A stretch of DNA of 64,000 nt from Ariolimax columbianus (lineage: Eukaryota; Mollusca; Gastropoda; Stylommatophora; Arionidae). Location: assembly GCA_036924085.1 (NCBI GenBank), contig JAVGWX010000019.1, positions 12,328,196 to 12,392,195 on the forward strand, in the 5' to 3' direction. Of the stretch, positions 43,746 through 56,309 are shown one piece after another. The notes beneath the pieces are model-generated. The model was not told the origin of the DNA. It did no database searches and saw nothing but the letters and a program-made list of their open reading frames with translations. Both the position numbers and the translations under genes were made by a program. Numbering within the stretch: the first letter of the stretch is position 1; every line of letters starts with the position of its first letter.

Positions 43746-43829
43746 AGTTGAAGTACCAAAGAAGTTGAAGTACCAAACAAGTTGAAGTACCAAACAAGTT
43801 GAAGTACCAAACAAGTTGAAGTACCAAAG
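43746..43829. repeat. 17-bp minisatellite
   Basis: Five units of GTTGAAGTACCAAACAA, directly next to the 37-bp array. Confidence 0.93.
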
Positions 43830-43974
43830 AATTGCCTCGTTTTCGCGTGGAATGGACGGAAAAACAAGGCAACAAAGACGGTTAATTTAGACAATTTTCA
43901 ATCGTAGTATGACGAACAATAAATAACAAATAACTGACAACAGTCAATGTGGCAAGTGTGAAAACTTGTCCGTT

Positions 43975-44650
43975 CATCCTCAGATGCAAAGGACAACGTT
44001 GTTTGTAATGATGTTATATGTCCATCCAGCTTTTTGTTTTATATCTGTCTCTCTAAGCCAGTATTGTTCTTTTTTCTTCCTGAGTGAGAATGCAACTTTG
44101 TAGAGTGTGATCCATGGTCATGGGATGCTCCCCACGCGGATACCTGCCATCAGTCTCAATCCGTATGTTGTTATGTTCTTCCTTGAGTCTGTTATGCCCA
44201 GTTCCCAGCCTGAAGATGCGGACTTGATCCCCTCTAGTTAAATCATAGTAGTTTTTCTTTTTCGGAATTAGGAGTGTTGATCAAGTCACTGTCCCATGAA
44301 GTTGGTTTTAATTATAGTCTTGGCCTCATTATACGTAATGCTCAGGTATGTTTGCGAGGAAACTCTTCCACGTTTTGATAGCGTGTCTGCATCTTCATTA
44401 CCTTCGCTATGCAATTGGACGGGACTATATACATTTCTAAATCTCCATCTTTATGTTATTTAAGGGTTGCTAGTTCTCAAAAAGACACCCCATCTGAAAA
44501 CGCCCTCATCTACTATCACTAGTGACTTCTGTTTGGTCCATCCCAGCCATGATATATTTGTATGCTCCAGTAGCACTATAGGATTGCTCCCATTTTCTGT
44601 CCTCTTACAGATAACTAGCACCTAATCTTTCATGTGCGCTTTAATGGTAT
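43975..44650 (-). pseudogene. I-type LINE remnant (RNase H end and C-terminus)
   Basis: The minus strand reads VYSPVQLHSEGNEDADTLSKRGR followed by YLSITYNEAKTIIK. This parallels VQWVPSHCNIQGNEETDRLAKEGAR and SMTYEESKRLIK of the LINE at 11267. The RNase H histidine of SHC is degraded to LHS but the GNE…D block persists. Pieces of the rest (ITDSRKNITTYGLRLMAGI) follow with frameshifts. It belongs to a different, older subfamily. Confidence 0.75.
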
Positions 44651-44814
44651 TTATTGTCGTCCGAGTGTTAAAGTGGGTCCAAATTGAAGGTAAGAATAGT
44701 AACACTGCAACCTACCATGTATTCAATAAGTGACAACTAAGGAAGATTAAGCATGAGTTGGCTACTCAATCCTGCAAAAACTATAAATCGCAAAATTTTC
44801 TATAATTGGGGACA
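44651..44814. other. No recognised feature
   Basis: Short AT-rich spacer with no visible structure. Confidence 0.4.
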
Positions 44815-45075
44815 GGTCAGCATTTGTTGAAAGGGAATGTATTTGTTAAAGACCAATGCTCCCAAGTGAGCTTACAAGGTTTGGGGATTGATTTATTGAT
44901 TTTTTAATTGATTGATTGAATGATTGATTGAATAAAAGTTTAGCATTTGCTAAATGATCATTTGTTGAATAAAACTGTATTTGTTGAAGATATTTGCTCC
45001 CAGGTGAGATTACAAGGCTCTGGTGATTGATTGATTGATTGATTGATTGATCGTATAGCAATTGCTAAATGTGAA
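44815..45075. repeat. About 140-bp tandem duplication with GATT runs
   Basis: Two copies of a segment carrying GCTCCCAAGTGAG/GCTCCCAGGTGAG and TTGCTAAATG, each ending in TGATTGATTGATTGA microsatellite. Confidence 0.85.
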
Positions 45076-45299
45076 AACATTACTGGTGGAAAACTATTAC
45101 GAACCAAGACCTGCATACCGGAAGTAACAAAGATAATATATACATGATCGCTCGGGTCGATGTTGGAATTAGCTCTGACATGTCATCGGCTGAAACTCTC
45201 ATGACATCACCAAAAATACCAGGCCATAGAATCCAGACGAAACACGAAAGTTAAGCCGACGACAAATAACTTGAAATGTAAAATCATTCCGTTTCTATA

Positions 45300-46290
45300 G
45301 TTTCGAAACAAGACATACGAGTATTACATTCAGGCTGTAGACCTTCAACAAGACATACGAGTATTACATTCAGGATGTAGACCTTCAACAAGACATACGA
45401 GTACCACATTCAGGATGTAGACCTTCAACAAGACATACGCGAATTACATTCAGGCTGTAGACCTTCAACAAGACATATGAGTATTACATTCGGGCTGTAG
45501 ACCTTCAACAAGACATACGAGTATTACATTCAGTCTGTAGACCTTTAACAAGACATACGAGTACCACATTCAGGATGTAGACCTTCAACAAGACATACGC
45601 GTATTACATTCAGACTGTAGACCTTCAACAAGACATACGAGTATTACATTCGGGCTGTAGACCTTCAACAAGACATACGAGTACCACATTCAGGATGTAG
45701 ACCTTCAACAAGACATACGAGTACCTCATTCAGGCTGTAGACCATTAACAAGACATACGAGTATCACATCCAGGATGTAGACCGTCAACAAGACATACGA
45801 GTATCACATTCAGGCTGTAGACCTTCAACAAGACATACGAGTATCACATTCAGGATGTAGACCTTCAACAAGACATACGAGTACCTCATTCAGGCTGTAG
45901 ACCCTCAACAAGACATACGAGTATCACATTCAGGCTGTAGACCTTCAACAAGACATACGAGTATCACATTCAGGCTGTAGACCATTAACAAGACATATAT
46001 CACAGTCAACAAGACATACGAGTATCACATTCAACAAGACATACGAGTACCTCATTCAGGTGGTAGACCTTCAACAAGACATACGAGTATCACATTCAGG
46101 CTGTAGACCATTAACAAGATATACGAGTATCACATTCAACAAGACATACACGTATGAGTATAATATCCAGAGTGCAGACCTTCAACAAAACATACAAGTA
46201 TCACATTCAACAAGACATACGAGTATCACATTCAACAAAACATACAAGTATCAGTATCACATTCAGGCTGACGACCTTCTGCAGCACATA
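45300..46290. repeat. 40-bp minisatellite
   Basis: About 20 full units containing TTCAACAAGACATACGAGTA and CACATTCAGG, then shortened units (about 20 bp) from 45990 on. Single-base variants are shared between non-adjacent units. Confidence 0.94.
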
Positions 46291-46316
46291 TCGCCATCTT
46301 ATACTCTGAGTTAGAT

Positions 46317-46463
46317 CACCACTTGGTAAGAACAATACTGTCTAAAACACTATATATAAGAACTGTAATCTGTATTAAATCACCTTCTTTAATAACTATC
46401 TTCTGTATTAGATCACCATTTGTAAGAACTATGTTGATGTTCGTCTGTCACATGAGATGAAGA

Positions 46464-46510
<47 letters not shown>

Positions 46511-47475
46511 AGCCCTGCGGACAACCTATTCTCTTGCTGTGTCCGCTGAAATGGGTGACTTGCTCGGTGTGTTGGATTAAAGAGAGAAAGAAACTGCGCC
46601 TTTTGTCACCCTCACTCTCTCGTCCTGATCTACATTTGGCAAGTGGCTAACACTTTATCGAGACGACTGGAGATGTCACAGAATGCAGATTTTTCCTCGG
46701 GGTTTACTCCCGATGCATTTTCCCCTTAAACAGGTATCACACAAGGCAACGGTTGGGGGACTGGCGTATATCGTTGCGTGTCTTGCCTTTCCCATAACCG
46801 CAAGAGGCCATAGGGACATCACTCATCGTGTGAGAAATCTGTTGGACATCTCTCACGGGCGATGTGTTGTAGTCCATCATTGTCCCGTGTCTCAATTTCA
46901 CAGTCACACAAAAACCGACACATTACTCTTTATTGCATCACCATTTGTAAGAACTAAAGTACGTTTAAGAAAACCATTTGTAAAAACTATACTCTATATT
47001 AGATCACCATTTGTAAAAACTATACTCTATATTAGATCACCATTTGTAAAAACTATACTCTATATTAGATCACCATTTGTAAACACTATACTCTATATTA
47101 GATCACCATTTGTAAACACTATACTCTATATTAGATCACCATTTGTAAACACTATACTCTATATTAGATCACCATTTGTAAACACTATACTCTATATTAG
47201 ATCACCATTTGTAAACACTATACTCTATATTAGATCACCATTTGTAAGAACTATACTCTATATTAGATCACCATTTGTAAACACTATACTCTATATTAGA
47301 TCACCATTTGTAAACACTATACTCTATATTAGATCACCATTTGTAAACACTATACTCTATATTAGATCACCATTTGTAAACACTATACTCTATATTAGAT
47401 CACCATTTGTAAACACTATACTCTGTATTAAATCCCCATTTGTAAAAACTATACTCTGTATTAGATGACCATTTT
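46317..47475. repeat. 33-bp minisatellite split by a dispersed repeat
   Basis: Units containing ACCATTTGTAAACACTATAC lie at about 46317-46440 (degenerate) and 46931-47475 (about 16 regular units). The period is a multiple of three, so the plus strand reads an 11-residue repeat (IRSPFVNTILY) as an artefact. Confidence 0.94.
46441..46930 (+). repeat. Dispersed repeat of about 430 bp, copy 1 (with CT run)
   Basis: Closely similar to 52209-52640: shared words GATGAAGACCACTCTC, TCTTGCTGTGTC, GAAATGGGTGACTTG, GAAACTGCGCCTTTTGTCA and CGAGACGACTGGAGAT. This copy has a CT microsatellite (about 46468-46506) where the other has CTCCATGTT. The class is unknown: no tRNA head, inverted repeat or coding domain is visible. 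It splits a 33-bp minisatellite. Confidence 0.82.
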
Positions 47476-47594
47476 TAGAACTAAACCAGACGTGTTATAG
47501 AGAATGCGATAGTAATTAATACACGTGTAGATCAATGAGAGAAAGTGAAGACTCATTTCTTGGAAGACACTTCACGATTTACGCAGACATGTGT

Positions 47595-47830
47595 TTTTTG
47601 TTAGCATTAAATCAAGTAATTTCATTAAGTCATGTCGGGTTATTTGTTAGCATTAAGTAACGTCCTTTCATTAAGTCAAGTCATGTTATTTGTTTTATTA
47701 AGTCAGGTCATGTTGTTTGTTTCATTAAGTCAGGTTAGGTTATTTGTTTCATTAAGTCAGGTCATGTTATTTGTTTCACTACGTCACGCCGTGTTATTTG
47801 TTAAATTAAAACAGGTCATGTTGTTTGTTT
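47595..47830. repeat. 27-bp minisatellite
   Basis: About seven units of TTTCATTAAGTCAGGTCATG with adjoining TTATTTG. The first units are diverged. Confidence 0.9.
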
Positions 47831-47889
47831 GAACAGAAACCTTGTTTAGTGACATTCTTTGTTTATTCTCAAATCATGGTCCCGGTCTC

Positions 47890-47990
47890 TCTAGTAAAGG
47901 ACACGGTTGTTTGTAAGGCTGTTTTGTTTCTCGTACATCTTTTGTCTCTCTCTGTGTAGCCAGGCCAGTATTGTTCTGTTTTACAAATTC
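47890..47990 (-). mobile_element. LINE 3'-region fragment, relative of 43975-44100
   Basis: GGTTGTTTGTAA, TCTCTCTGTGTAGCCAGGCCAGTATTGTTCT-like words resemble the 3' part of the remnant at 43975. Only about 100 bases are alignable. Confidence 0.45.
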
Positions 47991-48559
47991 GAAATCACTG
48001 AACTCCGAGTAGAATCGTAGGTTCTAAAAACACAGTGAAGGATACGGATTGCAATCTTTTTGTAGCTTGCTGGCTACACACAACATAAACCTTCTTTTCA
48101 TGTCTCGAACTTGTCTTATCTGTGTTTAATGTAAAAAAAATGTTCATTCATAATTCACCGATCGTGATATCTTTATAAACTCATTAATATATATGCATAT
48201 ATATTTATATATATTTATGTCCATATATACACACACATATATATGTCCATAAATTAACGCTATACATATATATATGAACATGGTGGACCAGTCATTGCGT
48301 GATAGGAATTTTATGATATAGTGCATGAAAGATTATGTACAACAGATAATCTTATTTCAGGGCACAAACTGGCTCATTAGCAATATTCCATGTAGAGGTT
48401 GTTACGACCAAGCAGTATGTGCATACGAAATGTAGCGTACAACATGACAGCATTACTGTCGACTTTCACTGCCGAAGAACAACGAGACGTTACTGTTTGT
48501 TATTTGGTTGTGTCTAGTCCGAGGATGTGGAACCTTTTTAAATCTACAGAAGAATGAAA
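47991..48559. other. No gene; TA microsatellite at about 48185-48275
   Basis: TATATATG words dominate 48185-48275. The remainder is unrecognised. Confidence 0.55.
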
Positions 48560-49115
48560 GTTCAGTATAGAGACAGTTGTCAGGGGAGAGTGTATGAATG
48601 GGCAGAACAATTTTAAAACGGAAAGCAAAACTGCAGACAAGGAAATTGAGACTAGATGTCAGAAAACATCTGCGATTTATCAGCTGTCCCCACTGCTTAG
48701 GCACACGAGAATTAGTTTGGCAACAAAGCAACAGCTGATAAACAGTATATTCATGCCGACTCGGTGCTACCATTGCCAAACATGGCTTCTGTCTTGGGCG
48801 CGTGAGAGCAGATATTCGACGTGTGAAATGAAGTGTTTGAGGAGGTCATCTGTACTACCAGGAGAGACAGAATGCGGAACGACAACATTCGAAATATAGT
48901 CGGTACTACGTCTTTATCCTCAGTAACTTCTACTGATGGCTTACACCGCTAGTAGATCTGGATACCAGGACAAGAGGACGGCCGCGAGGCAGGTGGATAG
49001 ATTACATTAGAGTGATTACGCAGCTCACATTGACCGATGCAACGCACTTGGCGCAGGATAAACGACTTAAGCTCCCCACGCCGCTCAACGGCACAAGTGG
49101 AAAGAAAACTGACTA
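48560..49115 (+). pseudogene. LINE C-terminal remnant
   Basis: A frame at 48594-48899 includes DKEIETRCQKTSAIYQLSPLL, ISLATKQQLINSIFMPT, CYHCQTWLLS and EMKCLRRS. This matches the region after the RT palm in RTE-like LINEs (EI..RI.KA…L…S..TK..L…PTLLYG.ETW.L…EM+.LRR). After a frameshift near 48900, 48955-49060 reads TRGRPRGRWIDYIRVI…DATHLAQDKRL, the usual GRPxxRW…A.DR C-terminus. Confidence 0.8.
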
Positions 49116-50104
49116 ACTAAATAGACACAATGTATGAAATCGCTGAGAGGGAGACCAGCAAACGTGGCATTTGACACAGTGAAACATCTAGTCAAACAGA
49201 TCAACCATTTAGTCGGTGGCAACAGACATGTCATTTTAATTAAATAGCATTAGATTTCAAAATAAGTCATGACGATGCGCACTAAATTATCTACGATGAT
49301 ATCGGTTAAAGGAAAGTGTGTAGCAGGTGGGTTCCAGTGCAGATAACAGCAAGGTAATGGAGGTTGTACAAAACTGGTTAAAGGAGGTCACATCAATAGG
49401 CCTTTTCTTTTAGAGGGCATCCACAATCCAGTTAACAGGAGGACTATATAAAAAAGCTCACAACAAATGTATGAATGTGTGTGTGTGTGTGTATATATGT
49501 TATAGATATAAGCCCTTTCATTGACCTGTGTCACTGCGCAACCAGGACGGTAGATCTAAATTATGTGCGGCCCCTATATCCACTATCCACCCACGCCAGA
49601 GGCATCTATTGTGTACATTCGGAACCAACGATTGATATCTCTGTTATCATTCCATTCCATCTTCAGGAATTAACCGCATGCATAAAAATGTAATTTAGGA
49701 AGAACTAGTCATGAGAATATCCACCCCAAGTAACTCACTAATCAAATCATCCTTGCATGACCTCAGTATAATATTTGCGCCATTCTGTAACCTGTCTTGG
49801 GGGTAGGAAGTGGGGTGGGGTGGGGTGGGGTCTGGGAGGCGTGGCGAAATAGCTAGGGGTACGTCTCATAACACACTTTTGTTTGCGTTCCGGCTCTTAA
49901 AACGGCAAGATCGTTCCACTAGGAGAAGTAAACCAATTTAAAAATAAGTGCTGACATCGGATGCACTGTACCGCCATGCATAAAACATACTACAACGCAC
50001 TCTGAGTTACGGAACAAGTCAGGGGGAAAAGAGGATCCATCTTATAATCGTATAAAGACCAGAAAAACGACCTGTCCAGCCTTTTGCCATGATGAGCGTC
50101 CGAG
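49116..50104. other. No gene recognised; GT and GGGGT microsatellites
   Basis: A GT run lies at about 49476-49492 and a GGGGT run at 49813-49832. An area at 49835-49910 (GTGGCGAAATAGCTAGGGG) could be a decayed tRNA-like head, but I cannot support a call. Confidence 0.45.
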
Positions 50105-51230
50105 TGGCAGTGCTGTTAAGGAGGGATAGTGCTGTTAGAGAGTGATAGTGCTGTTAGAGAGTGACAGGGCTGTTATAGAGTAACAGTGTTGTTAGAGAGT
50201 GACAGTGCTGTTAGAGAGTCACAGTGCATTTAGAGAGTGACAGTCATGTTAGACAGTGACAGTGCTGAAAGAGAGCGGTAAAGCTGTTAGAGAGTGACAG
50301 TGCTGTTAGAGAGTGACAGTGCTGTTAGAGAGTGATAGGGCTGTTAGAGAGTGACAGTGTTGTTAGAGAGTGATAGTGCTGTTATAGAGTAACAGTGTTG
50401 TTAGAGAGTGACAGTGCTGTTAGAGAGTCACAGTGCATTTAGAGAGTGACAGTCATGTTAGACAGTGACAGTGCTGAAAGAGAGCGGTAAAGCTGTTAGA
50501 GAGTGACAGTGCTGTTAGAGAGTGACAGTGCTGTTACAGAGTGATAGGGCTGTTAGAGAGTGACAGTGTTGTTAGAGAGTGATAGGGATGTTATAGAGTG
50601 ATAGTGCTGTTAGAGAGTGATAGTGCTGTTAGAGAGTGATAGTGCTGTTATAGAGTGATAGTGCTTAAAGAGAGCGGTAAAGCTGTTAGAGAGTGATAGT
50701 GCTGTTATAAAGTGATAGTACTGCTAGAGAGGGATAGTGCTGTTATAGAGTGATAGTGCTTAAAGAGAGCGGTAAAGCTGTTAGAGAGTGATAGTGCTGT
50801 TATAAAGTGATAGTACTGCTAGAGAGTGATAGTGCTGTTATAGAGTGATAGTGCTTAAAGAGAGCGGTAAAGCTGTTAGAGAGTGATAGTGCTGTTAGAG
50901 AGTGATAGTGCTGTTAGAGAGTGATAGTGCTGTTATAGAGTGATAGTGCTGTTATAGAGTGATAGTGCTTTAAAAGAGCGGTAATGCTGCTAGAGAGTGA
51001 TAGTGCTGTTAGAGAGTGATAGTGCTGTTATAGAGTGATAGTGCTTAAAGAGAGCGGTAATGCTGCTAGAGAGTGATAGTGCTGTTAGAGAGTGATAGTG
51101 CTGTTATAGAGTGATAGTGCTTAAAGAGAGCGGTAATGCTGCTAGAGAGTGATAGTGCTGTTATAAAGTGATAATGCTGTTAGAGAGTGACAGTGCTGCT
51201 AGAGAGTGATTGTGATGTTAGAGACTGTGT
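50105..51230. repeat. 19-bp minisatellite with higher-order variants
   Basis: About 58 units of 19 bp built on GCTGTTAGAGAGTGATAGT. Variant words (GTGCTTAAAGAGAGCGGTAA, GTGACAGTCATGTTAGACAG) recur at several places in the same order. In particular the run around 50150-50300 is repeated at about 50385-50540, showing multi-unit amplification. Confidence 0.95.
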
Positions 51231-52154
51231 CTATTGCAGCACTGTGGTGAAGCTCGTGCCCCAATTTCGTCACGCTCCAATTAACACAAGATGCCAACAG
51301 TCACCAAACTTTCAGTTAAGGAAAGCGAAGCAGGGAGAAAAGGAACCGTTTTCTCAAACTCAGAAAACAAAGTCCATTATTCTTCTCATTTTCGTTGCAG
51401 CATTCCGGGGTCAAATTGATTCAAGGCATCACTAGGGTTAATGTCACCTATTGGGGAAACACATGGCGTCACCTTTCTCCTCTCCAAAGACTCCTCCCGT
51501 ATCAGATCATGCATGTAATCCTTAGTAATTTTGTGCAGTACTGACGTTATTCGCAAATCTTGACTGAACCATAACTTTTCTTTTCTTGCCACCAAAGCTG
51601 CAAATTTGTGAATCAGTTCACCTAAAACCCACATTTTCCGTCAATTCATCGTTAATCGATAACATCGTAAAATCGTAAAGGCTTGACTGACTCAAGGTAA
51701 GTCACAATCAGTTCTTATTGAGTCAATTTATAAAAGCGTCTGTCTAATGGAGCAGAAATAATGCTTGGCATAGGGAAATGGGTTAGGGATAATTCTAGGA
51801 AGTTGCATTCAGTTTTGAAGATCAAAACGTTGAAAAGTATGCATTAACTATTTGTTTCCCCAAGAATCAAAGTGTTTACGCCTTTGATTAGCTACAGCTG
51901 GCCAGAAAGTAAATAAATAACAATTGATTTCAACAAGATTATAATAACCTTCTGCTAAACACTGCGCAGAAATATTATATAGACATCAGGTTTGGTCACG
52001 CTCCCGTTTCCGATGGTGTCGCCTGGTGCACTCCCCATCCTCAGCACTCCCCAAGTGACGCCACTGACTTGAACTAACTAAATAAAGGCGTGGCCAGTCT
52101 GAGGTTACTCGTACCTCCATTATAGAGCCTGTCCTTCTTCGCCAGCTTTGAGCA
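51231..52154. other. No recognised feature
   Basis: Mixed sequence with two 82-codon frames (51187-51435 plus, 51386-51634 minus). The first begins in the minisatellite and neither resembles a known protein. Confidence 0.45.
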
Positions 52155-53395
52155 GTCAATATAGATACACATAAAGAAAGCCGTGGTCAGTTAGTGTTGT
52201 ATTGATAGTTTGTCCATCACAAGTGATGAAGACCACTCTCCATGTTCAGCCGTGTGGACAGTCGTATCTCTTGCTGTGTCTGCTGAAATGGGTGACTTGC
52301 GCGGTGATTTGGATTAAAGTGAGGAAGAAACTGCGCCTTTTGTCAACCTCACTCACAGAGCCTAAGCTACCTTTTGCCAGTGGCAAGACATTCATCGAGA
52401 CGACTGGAGATAGCATAGGATGCAGATTTTGCCTCAGGGTTACCACCGAAGCCTTTCCGTAAACATGTAACCCGCAGGGTAGAAAGGTGGGAAGGCATCT
52501 AACGCAGTTTGTCGTGCCTTTTCGATAACCACAAGAGGTCGTATGGACAACACTCAGCGTATGAGTGAGTCTGGCATCTCTCCCCAGCTGTATTCAGTTC
52601 ATCATAGTAGCATCTAAAATTCCCACATGCCATATTCGTGAAGGTGAACCGACAGAACTAACCCGTGAGATACGACACAGGTATAACTAGTTTAAGCGTA
52701 GCGCCATTCAGCCGGCGTCCAGACCAGGATAAACAGATGGAAGAAATCACACAAAAAAGAACGAAATAACAAGTCCAGACGGAAAACAACTCCACGTATC
52801 CGTGAACACAATTGTAAGTCGTCGACTAGTGTGAATTCCAGGCAAATCCGTGGTCTGGCGGCATCCATAATGATCCAAAACAGTAGAGAAATGTAGACTC
52901 GCAGCCAGTTACGGCGCCATCTTTGCCAGATTTTATTAGTGTTGTATATAAAGAGTTTATATGGATACATATAAAGAAAGCCGTGGTCAGTTAGTGTTGT
53001 ATCTATAGAGTTTATATGGACACACATAAAGAAAGCCGTAGTCAGTTAGTGTTGTATCTATAGAGTTTACATGGATACACATAAAGAAAGCCGTGGTCAG
53101 TTAGTGTTGTATCTATAGAGTTTATATGGACACACATAAAGAAAGCCGTATTCAATTAATGTTGTATCTATAGAGTTTACATGGATACACATAAAGAAAG
53201 CCGTGGTCAGTTAGTGTTGTATCTATAGAGTTTACATGGATACACATAAAGAAAGCCGTAGTCAGTTAGTGTTGTATCTATAGAGTTTACATGGATACAC
53301 ATAAAGAAAGCCGTGGTCAGTTAGTGTTGTATCTATAGAGTTTGTATTGATACACATAAAGAAAGCCGTGGTCAGCTAGTGTTGTATTTATAGAG
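52155..53395. repeat. 55-bp minisatellite split by a dispersed repeat
   Basis: Units containing ACACATAAAGAAAGCCGTGG and GTTAGTGTTGTAT lie at 52155-52208 (one unit) and 52926-53395 (about eight and a half units). The intervening 717 bases hold the 430-bp dispersed repeat and unrecognised sequence. Confidence 0.93.
52209..52640 (+). repeat. Dispersed repeat of about 430 bp, copy 2
   Basis: Matches 46441-46930 in order over its length, without the CT run. Like that copy it lies between units of a minisatellite, but of a different one. Sequence from 52641 to 52925 may belong to the same insertion but has no counterpart in the first copy. Confidence 0.82.
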
Positions 53396-54736
53396 CTTGT
53401 CCAGAAATCGAATGTGTGATGGTCATATGTGCTTTCTCTATTTCTGATATGGTGACCACTGCTGTGGTAGATTTGCAGCAGTCTATTGATCAATGCCGCA
53501 TCATGTGTTGTAGACAACAGTGAAGAACAGGAAAACGATGTTTAAAGAAGGACATGAGTTTACGAAAGATTTTACGAGACCTGGTCAGAGGCATATTGTT
53601 GTGTCAGACGCTGCAATCACCAAAATTGATGCAGCATTTCTGGTGGATGTCGCCGGAGCTTACGTTCGCTACACTTGTTAACTGGTCGACATCCTTCAGC
53701 TGTTAGAAACAAAATCATCGCTCTCTGATCAACTCTCGACGGATTACGTATTACACCCGCCATGTTTTCAACAATCTGTTGAAGAAACTATGAGTCGGAA
53801 GATGGTATGTGATGTTTACATCAGAAGTGACGTCATTATTCGCATTGTACGTATGTTCAGTTGGTGCAGTTAGGTCCGATTTCATTAGAACACGCTTCGT
53901 ATCTCAGTCGATACACTTTCACAAGAAAAAAAAAATTTCTGATGAAGTCAGATCTGGATGTCCTGTTCCAATCTGCAACAGAATCATATGTAAAGTGAAT
54001 AGGGCAGATGATTCGAGCTGACAGGTAACGATATATAGTGTACGTTCAATAACAAATGGTTTTCAAGTTCGAATCTCATTTTATATTATTTTTTTTAGTC
54101 GCCATAAATAACATATTTACTGACTTGTCCGTGTACTTGCACAGAATACAATTTGGAAACCACATAATATGGACTGAAAGGAAAGAAATTATATATGAAG
54201 TTATCAAATGAGAAAATAAATATTATGTTTGTTTGTAGCCTATCGGATATCTTTGTTCACTCTTCCGTAGTTTTGAATGCAGATTGCATTGGCGTTGCAC
54301 AATATTGACAGCCCAATAAGTTTCTTGAATATAATGGAGACAGGTGATAGCACAGCGTGAGAACCTTAGCAAATGCAGTAATGGATATGTGTATGTTATC
54401 AATGCAATCATCCGTGTAAAACACAAACAATAAGCATATACGATGCTAAAAGTGTTAAAATATAAATTGATCTCAGAGCAACAGTGGATGTGGCACGCTA
54501 GCATACAAAGGTCTTTATCAAGTACTAGATAATAGAAATAAGCACATACAAATAAAACAGCTAAGGAATAGTATGTAAGTAAACACCAGAATAACCGGTC
54601 GAGAGAAAAATAAGGACATTTCAACTTCTCAAGTATGTAGTAAAAGACAACTAAAGAAGGTTGTGAATGGGGAGCAACGACAATATGTTGATAATCTAAT
54701 TGCAAAACTAATCACATATACAAGAGGGACATTTAC
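53396..54736. other. No recognised feature over 1.3 kb
   Basis: AT-rich sequence. A 160-codon minus-strand frame (54223-54705) is rich in Tyr, Leu and Cys and could be mistaken for a membrane protein. I see no homology or gene structure to support it. Confidence 0.45.
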
Positions 54737-55135
54737 TGATTTGATAAAGATTCGGGGAGCGAAGAGTAATTAAGGGACAGGGGAAATGATTTGATAAGGC
54801 TTCGGGGAGCGAAGAGTAATCAAGGGACAGATGAAATGATTTGATAAGGATTCGGGAAGCGAAGAGTAATCAAGGGACAGGGGAAATGATTTGATAAGGC
54901 TTCGGGGATCGAAGAGTAATCAAGGGACAGATGAAATGATTTGATAAGGATTCGGGAAGCAAAGAGTAATCAAGGGACAGATGAAATGATTTGATAAGGA
55001 TTCGGGGAGCGATGAGTAATCAAGGGGCAGGTGAAATGATTTGATAAGGATTCGGGAAGCGAAGAGTAATCAAGGGGCAGGTGAAATGATTTGATAAGGA
55101 TTCAAGGAGCGAAGAGTAATCAAGGCAGAAGTGAA
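54737..55135. repeat. 50-bp minisatellite
   Basis: Eight units containing TGATTTGATAAGGATTCGGG and GAAGAGTAATCAAGGG, with single-base variants. Confidence 0.95.
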
Positions 55136-55309
55136 ATAGACATCGCACATTGTCCTCGTTCGTACTTCTGGAAATAGGTTGTGTACAACAGTCTGGCCCA
55201 CAAAGTGGGGACTGACACTGTTTTTCTTATAGTAAAGCTTGATGAGAAGAGTCGCATTTCATTATATCTACTCCACAGTGAATCTCTTCAAATATGTCTC
55301 AAAGTGTAA

Positions 55310-55680
55310 GAAGAGCCACTGTAACCCACCACCACAGAAACGTCAAGAGTTAACTCAACTGAGCACGAGTTGCATCGACCAAAGAGAACACCAGGCTCCT
55401 TGTAAGCTGCCAGGTATAGTAATGACCATAGTTTTATGTTTGGGTATACAAGCAGAACGAGAAAACAAAAATTTGGTGAAGAAAAACAAAAAAAAGAAGA
55501 AAAGAAGAAGAAACAAATACGGTAGCAAAGGAAAAAGAAGAATAGAAGAAGAAGAAAGAAAGAAAGAAAAAAAGAACAAGAAGAAGGAAAGACGAAGAAC
55601 AAGAGAAAAAGAGCCAAAAAAAAGAACAACAGAAGAAGAAGAAAATAAAATAGTCGTAGAAGTATAATAATAACAAAAGA
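55310..55680 (+). repeat. Dispersed repeat (AGAAACGTCAAGAGTTAACT family) with GAA expansion
   Basis: The first part, to about 55470, matches 59285-59430 and the fragment at 10345. Then follows a GAA/AAG-rich tract (about 55480-55665) giving Lys/Glu-rich frames on plus and Phe/Leu-rich frames on minus, which are artefacts. Confidence 0.8.
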
Positions 55681-55829
55681 ATATTTAAAAATTAGATGAT
55701 GAGGAAAGAAAAACATCTGGAGTCTGCGTATATTTATACTAGTGGAACAGGGCTGGAAAGTATTCAAAAAATAAGCTAGTATAAGAAAACAAACCACCAA
55801 CATGCTTGCACCATCATAAGAAAAAAACT

Positions 55830-56230
55830 GAGTACATACATCAGGTATGTGTTTAGAATGAACAACAACACACTTCCACAACAGGCAGTTATGTGTGCTC
55901 CAGATGGCATCAGAAAGAGAGGAAAGCCAAAAGCGACATTTGGAAGAAGAATCATCAGTGATCCAACTAAGAGCCTAATAAACAAAGTACCAGAACTAAG
56001 AAAAGAAGCGAGAAACCGTTTAAACTGGAGGACACTTGTTTCTGCAATACGTGCTGCACTTGGCGTAGAAGAACAAAGATAAATGGAAAGGGTAGACCAA
56101 GCAAGAACAACTATATTTCTTGACACGAAGAAATGGTCCAGAAATAGCACCTTCAAACAACGGTCATTGATCGGGAAATATGCGTCTAGAAAATGGGTTA
56201 TTACTAGCGGTACTGTTTGTGCTAGCGACA
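55830..56230 (+). pseudogene. LINE C-terminal remnant with its 3' untranslated part
   Basis: The frame at 55849-56082 includes RMNNNTLPQQAVMCAPDGIRK, RGKPKATFGRRI and KVPELRKEARNRLNWRTLVS, ending in a stop. This is the C-terminus of an RTE/CR1-grade LINE (GHVLRM…LP.QAL…GKR.RGRPK.TWRR…L..EA..R..WR..V.AL). After the stop, GAAATGGTCCAGAAATAG and AAACAACGG.CATTGATC recur at 59780-59850. The frame is locally intact, but no catalytic domain is attached. Confidence 0.78.
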
Positions 56231-56309
56231 TTTAACTTTGATATACAAGATTCAGAATCCGACAAGATTGAGTTTTTTTAACTCTTGATCCCAGTATCAC
56301 ATCTGAGCA

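Noticed and set aside
46683..47468. 261-codon frame with an 11-residue repeat
   Set aside because: It starts in the 430-bp dispersed repeat and continues through a 33-bp minisatellite whose period keeps the frame open.
49835..49950. Possible tRNA-like SINE head
   Set aside because: Only a loose resemblance to A and B boxes; no body or tail shared with the other SINE copies in the window.
54223..54705. 160-codon minus-strand frame with hydrophobic stretches
   Set aside because: AT-rich sequence gives such frames by chance; no motif, no repeat-independent homology and no gene context could be recognised.
55239..55881. Lys/Glu-rich plus-strand frame and Phe/Leu-rich minus-strand frame resembling a membrane protein
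   Set aside because: Both are produced by a GAA/AAG tract within a dispersed repeat.
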